Of a stretch of DNA of 64,000 nucleotides, positions 56,947-64,000 are shown piece after piece. The first letter of the stretch is position 1. Each line of letters begins with the position of its first letter. The DNA is from Castanea sativa (Eukaryota > Streptophyta > Magnoliopsida > Fagales > Fagaceae), in the NCBI RefSeq assembly GCF_040712315.1, contig NC_134021.1, positions 45,261,501 through 45,325,500 on the forward strand, read 5' to 3'. The translations under genes were made by a program, and so were the position numbers. The notes under the pieces are model-generated. The model made no database searches. It was not told the origin of the DNA and saw nothing but the letters and a program-made list of their open reading frames with translations.

Positions 56947-57653
56947 TGTGAGGTCATGAATTTTGGGATTTGGCCGAGAGCATGTGGTTTTGGCCAAGAA
57001 GCATGGGTGGTCCGAGTCCGAGGAGTACTATCTCCTCGGATAAAACTAAAAGCAAATTTGGTATAGATCCTAATGATCAAGGATGACCTTTCAGGAAATT
57101 CTAATGATAGCAACGAGTATCATGAACGTACAAGAGGGATAAGGACTCAAAAATATATAAGGGAAAGCTGCTACCACCGCATTAATGAGGAAGTTTCCTC
57201 TGAATAGTATTATGGCAGCCTTACAGCCACCCTAGAAGACTTTTAGAGGGGGCTGATGGGACAAGTATCAACATAAACCATCAACTGTCCACATGTAGTC
57301 CACGTGTAAGGTAAGGATGAAGTGAGAGATGTAATATAAATAAGGGTAGAGTTTCCAGAGAAAGAGGGGGATGAAAAAAGGAGAAGAGAAAGTACTACAG
57401 CAATCTCAACAACTCCTGTAACCATGGTCATTCAATATATACTAAAACAGAGCTCCTCGGACTGTGCCGAGGACAAACTTTCTCGCACAAACTAGGTTCA
57501 AATCTTGTTGGCTCATCATCCACAATCATATTAACTGTTATCCATGCACTAAAATCTAGCTCTTTGACCCACTCTTTACAAATTTATTGTTCTAGGTTCA
57601 CTGGGCCAAAATCCCTTACATTTTGGGCTTGGTCTGAAAATCGTGTCCCTACA
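56947..57653 (+). mobile_element. Solo LTR, 707 bp
   Basis: Starts TGTGAGGTCATG and ends CCCTACA, with perfect target duplication ATTAT (56942-56946, 57654-57658). It contains CCGAGGAG / CTCCTCGGA motifs like the LTRs at 16043, 30428 and 33901, but is a different subfamily. No internal region follows, so it is a solo LTR. It sits inside the dead B' gene. Confidence 0.9.
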
Positions 57654-57658
57654 ATTAT

Positions 57659-58516
57659 TGTTAATAATACAAAAAAAATTTTAGATGACACATAGTTGTA
57701 GGTTTTGTTAATTAGTATTATAATAATAAATCCATTAGAAATTGATATATTTGGTAATTGGTGTATCGTAGTTGAAGTTAAGAATAAAATACATTAATAA
57801 GAAATAAATAAAAAAACTTAATAAAAAGGAAGTTAAGATTGAATTCATCTTCATGTGAGTGGGTGTTAGACACGTAAAACAATAAAAAAATATATATAAA
57901 TTATTTTATTCAAATAAATTAATATAATAAAGGGGGCTGGACTGCTGAAGTTAGAAGTAACATCTTAACCCAAAAAAATAAAAACAAAAACGAAGTAACA
58001 TTAGGTAAAGCTATCAAGCACATAAAACAAAAGGCACAAAAGAAAAGAAACTGAAAAGACAAACTAAAACAAAACAAAAGCCAAGAACTGAAGAAAGACG
58101 GTCTGGGTTATTTAACGAAGAAGAAGAACTGAATAATAATTTTTAAAAGAGGAGTTTAAGGGGGAATCCGAATTCCCCTAACATCTGATTCCCTAGTGTG
58201 ATTTGCAACCAAATGTGAGAATTTTTAAACATTCATGGGAATTCTAAAACATTACCCCATACCAGACGCCACATTAAGAGAAAAATGATAAGGTGCTCTT
58301 ATAGAATAGTGACGTAATACTCCCTTCTTTTACATGAATGATGGACTCCAATTTCAATCATGAATTTAATTAGGAAGATAGATTATTATATAAGATGATA
58401 AAGTACCACGTCATTGTACTACTCCTAAAACATTGAATAATTACCCTTATTAGTGAGGTAATATTGAGTTCGAACTTTGAGTTCATATTTCACCTATAAG
58501 AGGTCTAATGTGCTAA
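57659..58516. other. Intron remnant of LRK B' and AT-rich sequence
   Basis: 58300-58516 aligns with B intron 1 (about 42825-43215). The part before it is AT-rich and unassigned. No gene. Confidence 0.55.
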
Positions 58517-59325
58517 GAGTATCCACATCAGTGGATGCAAAATTCTCGTCTATTTTACATGAAAAATCCTACTTTTTCTATTTTACACACTTATTTTTAT
58601 AAAACATCTACATTAGTTTATCTATTCTACATATTTATTCAATAAATATTCATTATTTTTCAATTTTTTGTTATTTCCTCCCTCACTGCCCCTTTCTCTC
58701 ACAAACCCGTAGTCTGTCACTACCAACGATCACTCCACACCCAGCCACCATCATCACCACCCAGCCACCATCACCACCATCATCACCACCCAGCCATTAT
58801 CATCACCACCCAACTAGCATCATCAAGGAAAACCCACTCAATTCGAAACTCATTCAATCCCAAACCCATTAATCACCCACCCAACTTGAAACCCAATCAA
58901 GCCAAATCATCACCCACCCAATCACTGGCAAGATCATCAAAACCCATCAATGAACCAGAAAAACCAAGCTAGTCAAGATCAAAACCCACCGACCCACACC
59001 CACAATCAATCAAAAAAAAAAAAAAAAACCAGCAACCAACAGATCAAAGCGAGATCAAGGTCTTTGTCCTAAGCAAGATCAACGTCTCACAGCGCGACCA
59101 CCTCCTCGCAACGGCCGCCGGCCTCAAGTTCAACCAAAAATGGATCAAAACCCACGATATTCTAGGCGACGGACCCGTTGGAGAACTTTCTTCATGTTGT
59201 AGGTGACGGACTCGTCTGGCAATTCGCCTTACTCGACCTCGTTCTCATCGGCGGCGATGGCAATCGGCAGAAGCTAGAGGAAGAAAAATTAATGAGATGA
59301 GAGAAAGAGAGAGCTGTGTTGTGCG

Positions 59326-59365
<40 letters not shown>

Positions 59366-59594
59366 GAGAGTCAAGTAGAGAGGAGAGAAAAAAAATTATT
59401 AAGATATTAAATACACATGCTACAGTACCCGTGTAAATTTACACGGGTACTACAGCAATGTGCATTTATACATGAGTTTACACCCATTGATGAGTTTACA
59501 CCCATTGATGTGGGTGTTTTTTTGCTCAAAATGTGTAAAATTAGTGACTTTTTTTCCATTTTGCACATTTATGCATCCACCGATGTGGATGCTC
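58517..59594. mobile_element. Tourist-like (PIF/Harbinger-type) element, 1078 bp
   Basis: Termini GAGTATCCACATCAGTGGAT and ATCCACCGATGTGGATGCTC are inverted, with target duplication TAA (58514-58516, 59595-59597). The B intron lacks it at the matching place. The interior has a CACCAC/CATCAC-rich stretch (58730-58830), a poly-A and a (GA)n run (59332-59362). No transposase. The short ORF over the GA run is not a gene. Confidence 0.82.
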
Positions 59595-59597
59595 TAA

Positions 59598-60150
59598 GTA
59601 ATGGGTACTTTTCCTCAATTAATTAATTACCACACCTAAGCTAATCTTTTTAGCTAAATTTTGAGCTAATACTTGGTACCAACGGATGAGCTATACTAGC
59701 CTGTTCAAGTTCTTTTAAGCTAGACACAAGTAATTATTCAGTATTATGAAAATATAATCTATATTCCCTTCTATCACATAATAGTAAATTTTACTAATTA
59801 AATTTATGATTAGATTTACCATTCATATGAGAGAATGGTGCACCGGATTGCTCTACAAATAATTTTCCTTGTGAGACACGTAGACTTCCAAAATAATGTT
59901 GTTTTGGTTGGAGATAACGACACCTCATGACTGGTTGCAAGAAATTACCATCGAAGAGCATTTATAAACTGAGCTTGATAAATCAATACATGTTGGCTTG
60001 AAACGTGAAGGACTTGTGTGATTATAGAAGTGGAAATTGGGTAGAAATAATACAATACCTTAGTATTTGTCGTCTTTGTTCGGGTCGAAGCACTCAGTTT
60101 ACAAATCAGTGCTATTATTCCTGAATCTACACTTCTTGCCTTTCTGTTCA
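59598..60150 (-). pseudogene. LRK B' ectodomain remnant and adjoining intron
   Basis: 59598-60055 aligns with B intron 1. About 60058-60150 aligns with the last part of B exon 1 (the KCRFKNNST...ECF region). At about 60150 homology jumps to B upstream sequence near 45111, so about 900 bp including most of exon 1, the start codon and the proximal promoter were deleted. It contains no M1 MITE, unlike B. Confidence 0.82.
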
Positions 60151-60285
60151 GTGAGAATTTATAGACTTGGGTCAACCGTTGCTTCGGATGGACTTCATAA
60201 GACCATTTATTTTTTCTTTTACTTGGATTCATTGATTCAATAAGGGGTGTTATCCTCTAAAAAAAAAAATATTAAATAAATTCTT

Positions 60286-60323
<38 letters not shown>

Positions 60324-61379
60324 GTGAAGTCCTATATCAAAAAAAAAACAGCAAGTAGTTAATATAATATACTTAGACCAAAACTTATAAACTTCAATCT
60401 TTTGAATTGAATAATGTCTTATAGAACTTTAAAATAAATAAATAAATAATGTCCTTCTATGTTATACCAAATTACCAACTACTTAATTGGAGTCTTTTTA
60501 AAAATTTTCTTTGTAACCTAATATTAGATTTGTCACCAAATTTTTCGATCTGATGCTTCTCTTATCTCTTTTCTTCTTCTCCTCTGTTTCTTCTCAGCTT
60601 TGCAATACAATTTTTTCACTGTGGTCTCTGCGTGTTTCGTGTTGGTCTTCTTCATTTTTTTTTCTTGCTCAGATCTTTCTCTCTATTGGTTTAAGAGTTT
60701 TGCTTTGGGTTTTCACGTAATGAGACAAAAGGCAAAAAGAGACAAGTCTTTTATTTTTTTAAAATTTGAAATGTAAGGAGATAACTGATAAGTACATAGT
60801 GGGAGTGAACATGTGGAGGATATAATATGAAGATTAAAAATATAAAAATAAAACGTAAAAGCAAGAGAAAATGAGTGGAGGTGAAAAAGTGTTAGATATA
60901 ATAATAAAAAATAAAAATTGTTATCAGGTACTTCAATACTTGAGAATTGAGATATGTGCATGTAAAAATATTATGGACTCAGTTTGGTAAGATATTTCTA
61001 GTAACTCTGTTTGTTTTTTATGAAAATATGTATGATTGAAAAAGTATATAAAAATACGTATAATTTTATTTAAATACTGAAAACTGTTATTTAAACACTG
61101 AAAAATTATCTCTTCACTTTTCTTATTTAGCTTGGTAAGAGATATAATTGTCTTTTACTAAAATTGTCTTGAAAACAATTTTATCTCACTCTAAGCTAAA
61201 TAATGAAAATCAAAAAATAATTTTTCAACTTATTTAAGGTTGTTTCCAAACATAAGAAAATAAGATAATTTTTTTTTTATTCTTTTTTCCAAATAAATAA
61301 ATATTATGGAATTCTATCCTATCAAAAATTAAAGGTCTTTCTAATTAAATAGGTAGTAAAGTTTTGTATGAATAGCTAG
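60151..61379. other. Intergenic stretch between LRK B' and TPD1-like copy 4
   Basis: 60151-60480 is B-upstream sequence with a (TA)n run (about 60290-60320). 60480-61120 is AT-rich without gene. 61110-61265 matches 10370-10555 upstream of copy 3 and holds paired TTATTTAGCTTGG / CTAAGCTAAATAA inverted motifs. Confidence 0.55.
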
Positions 61380-61532
61380 CTTTAAAGTAAAAGATCACGC
61401 CAATTAATTCATTTGATTCGCAAATCACTATAAATTACACGTGACCTAGTTGCATTCCATTCAGAAAAAAAAAAAAAAAAAAAAAGAAAAAAAAAGCAGA
61501 GAAACTAAGTAGCAGTAGTATTGATTTTAGAA
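61380..61532 (+). promoter_or_regulatory. Proximal promoter of TPD1-like copy 4
   Basis: TATAAATTA at 61429-61437, 104 bp before the ATG, with the family upstream block (AAAGTAAAAGATCACGCCAA). The spacing is longer than in other copies because of an expanded A-run (about 61466-61494). Confidence 0.68.
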
Positions 61533-61813
61533 ATGGCAGCTTTCATCAAACTTCTTTGTGTATTTTTCTTCCTGAGTCTTGTTAGCGAAGGTACATAAAA
61601 GATTCATGCAGTGCATGCAATATATCTGGAAGAATTTGTCGCTGCTCTTGATTTTACACACTAGCTAGCTAGAGTCACTCCTACACATATGTCTGTCTTC
61701 ATTAAATATTTTGATAGTTATTTTGTTTACCGACTTAAAATAAATTTGAAATTTGTCAATACATTTGTTAGTGTTTGTGCTGATGCTTCTTACGGAATAA
61801 TAGATTAGATTAA
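61533..61813 (+). CDS. TPD1-like copy 4, exon 1 and start of intron (partial in window)
   Basis: Exon 61533-61590 encodes a signal peptide nearly identical to copy 3 (AAFIKLLCVFFFLSLVSE), ending at a GT donor in the same phase. The intron follows that of copy 3 for about 220 bp (GCAGTGCATGCAATATAT, ACACACTAGCTAGCTAGAGT) and is then interrupted by a CACTA-type element at 61814. No exon 2 appears before the window ends. If the element is long, exon 2 may lie beyond 64000 and the gene may still splice; otherwise it is a fragment. Sequence to the right of the window would decide. Confidence 0.7.
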
Positions 61814-64000
61814 CACTACAAAAAACGGGGCCTATAGCCGCGTTTCAAAAACGCGGCTATAGACCCCGAAAACGCGGCTATATCCTATAGTCGCGTTTTC
61901 TAGAGCCGCGTTTGTAAACGCGGCCTAAGCGGCGCAGCAACAGGCCCGCGGGGTCTGTAGCCGCGTTTTTAAAAACGCGGCTACAGACCAGACCTGAAGC
62001 CGCGTTTTTGAACCACGACTATAGGCATCAGGTCTATAGCCGCGTTTTTTAAAAACGCGGCTATAGTCAGGGACCTGTAGCCGCGTTTTTCGAAAACGCG
62101 GCTACAGACCTGCTTGAGCCGCGGTTATTAACGCGGCTACAGGCTGCAGACTATAGCTGCGTTTATTAAAAATGCGGCTATAGCCCTCTGTCAATTCGTT
62201 TGCCAACCTTGCATAGAAACTATAGCCGCGTTTTAAAAACGCGGCTATAGCTTCTTCTTCTTTTTTTTTTCCTGCCCTCTGTTTTGGCTGTTTTTTCACT
62301 GTTATCAGACCTGAATTTTTCCCAACCCACACAAACATCCAAAATATTCAACCCACACAAACAACAGCAGAGCGAGAGATTTCACCTCAATAAGATGAAG
62401 ATTTGAGGCACAAAAGCAAATTCTCCAATTTGAGCAAGTGAGACCCCAACCTATCAAAAAAAAAAAAAAATCATTGTTTCATAAATAAGCAATTTCTTTT
62501 CTTAATCCAGATCTAAAACTAATTGAACAAGCCATACAAGTCAACTTATAAGAACAAAAGCAAATTCTCCAATTTGAGCAAGACATATATGTCAAATTAT
62601 GCTGGCAACAAAAGCACTAACACTTAAACTTGTACAGTTTATGTTCACACTTGACCCTTTCAACAAGTTTTCTTTCCCTGTTCATCTTTCGAATGCAACA
62701 AAATGCAAGTAAAGATTACAATTTGACTAGTACAAGGTGAGATAGGGGATATAACAGGTTCAGCAATGTCAATGTGGGTTTCCTTATCAGATTGTATTAA
62801 GTAATTAGTACACCCAACATATATTGACCACCCTAGTTCAAGCTGTACACCAATAAGTTAAGAAAGATTCGCATCCACAGCCATTGTGGACTAATTAATT
62901 GTTCAATATTGTACAAACTAGCAAAAAAAATATAAGTACAAAGAGGATAAAAAAAATCATGGGTTCCAATTAGCAATTACCTTAAATGCTAAATATCTTC
63001 ATTCTTGATTAAGGGACATGCGATTATATCACTTAAGCTGCGTTAAAGATAATCTTCTCTAGTGTCATATGTCCTTGATGCTTCCTTAAGATCATGTACC
63101 TGAATGTATAAATGGGAGAATTAGATTTAGGAAGTCCAATTGAATGCAATCATGAAGTATTTACAAATTGGAGGGCATTAGGAGCAGTACATGTAGTGAC
63201 TATAAGAAATATAGAATTTAGAAAGCAGGCTCAAAGGCTTACAGAGAAATAGTGGCATTTATAACAGCTACAAAACCCTTATTCTCTAGTGGCATGAATT
63301 TAACAATGGAAGATGAAAAATGACCATGGCAATCAAAAACTAGTATTACCTCATCCATGACTGTCAGAAATCTTAGAAAGTCACTAAAGAATACTATGAA
63401 AGAATATGATTATCCTAATTGTTGTTAGGGAAAAAGAGCCTTTTGGAGAGTTCACCAAAAACTTGATGATATTCAATTATACATTTTCTATCCAAAATCT
63501 TAAACTGACATAACTTAATTTTAATTTACCATCAAATTTTCCTGTCAAGTTTTTTTTTTCCTTCTTCTTTATGTTGCTTATTTATTTCTGTGTATAGTTT
63601 TTTTTTAAACATTAGAATTTCTAAATACAACCATATTTGAACTGATTTTCAATAAATAATAATAAACAATGAACAAAAGAAGCATAATCTAAACACATAA
63701 ATTACCCACTAAGAGCATTGTAACTCAACTAGGTAGCACTTTCATGTGTTTTCAATGACAACATCTATAATTTCCCCCTCACTCCCAACGATTGATGTAT
63801 AAAAAAATGTATAAATTACCCTTCTTCTTTTTCAATGTGAATGCGATACTCTTTTAGAGAAATTTAAATTAAAAAAAAAAAATTTCTTTGACTCAAGTGA
63901 TGAAGGCGATACATAACACTCACAATCGTCTTTAACACAAAATTTTCAGAGAATTGACTTTAGGTTTGCATCCGATTATATACCAATGATTCATTTTCTT
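61814..64000. mobile_element. CACTA (En/Spm) transposon, left end; right end not in window
   Basis: Starts CACTACAAAAAACGGGG after a TAA triplet (61811-61813), the same end and target type as the element at 23713. From 61840 to 62252 it has a dense array of CTATAGCCGCGTTT / AAACGCGGCTATAG hairpins. No GTAGTG terminus appears before 64000. From about 62260 on the sequence is AT-rich, includes a 29-bp direct repeat (62410 and 62554, AAAGCAAATTCTCCAATTTG core), and has no long ORF. Whether all of it belongs to the element is uncertain. Confidence 0.7.

Noticed and set aside
59192..59374. 60-codon Leu/Ser-rich ORF
   Set aside because: It is a translation of the (GA)n/(CT)n microsatellite in a Tourist-like element.

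Overview
The window looks like nuclear DNA of a dicot, probably a woody species. It is AT-rich, has GT-AG introns, contains TATA boxes 77-104 bp upstream of start codons, and is dense in plant transposons (CACTA, Mutator-like, hAT-like, Tourist-like, Ty3/gypsy LTR, LINE, tRNA-derived SINEs). The repeat flavour resembles Fagaceae such as oak, but that assignment is a low-confidence recollection and was not tested. I see no rRNA gene, true tRNA gene or CRISPR array. || LEFT THIRD (1-20.6 kb) and right edge (61.5 kb): a tandem family of small secreted cysteine-rich proteins related to TPD1, the peptide ligand family of the EMS1 receptor kinase. Copy 1 (2470-4167) and copy 2 (17911-19646) lie in a recent segmental duplication (1-5176 versus 14248-20597). 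They encode the same 122-residue protein and differ at three synonymous sites. Copy 3 (10910-11637) is older and lacks two of the seven mature cysteines. Copy 4 (61533 onward) has promoter and exon 1, but a CACTA-type transposon interrupts its intron and exon 2 is not in the window. A Mutator-like element carrying an unidentified gene fragment, with a second element nested in its left arm, sits at 5758-8064. || RIGHT TWO THIRDS (22.9-60.2 kb): a cluster of LRK10L / Lr10-type receptor-like kinases (GUB_WAK_bind ectodomain, transmembrane segment, intracellular Ser/Thr kinase). The basic unit is a convergent pair, A on + and B on -, present twice: A (27796-40256) with B (41506-44838), then A' (47353-53497) with B' (55798-60150). 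Only A' has a complete reading frame (six exons, 681 codons in my model). A has a frameshift in the signal peptide and a nonsense codon in the kinase. B has one nonsense codon in the kinase. B' is a truncated relic. Older decayed pieces of both gene types lie at 22915-23035, 23528-25605 (split by a complete CACTA element) and 46339-46495. || Between exon 1 and the kinase exon, A and A' carry a tandem array of three similar exon-intron modules, each with a 24-42 nt phase-compatible microexon. || The A/A' and copy 1/copy 2 paralogues act as filled-site/empty-site controls, so several insertions can be defined to the base: a 4.2-kb LTR retrotransposon (30428-34641) with a gag remnant and long antisense ORFs, a 1.5-kb Mutator-like element (35622-37132), and a solo LTR (16043-16846). 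The overall picture is a birth-and-death cluster of secreted ligand-like and receptor-kinase genes, heavily remodelled by transposons.
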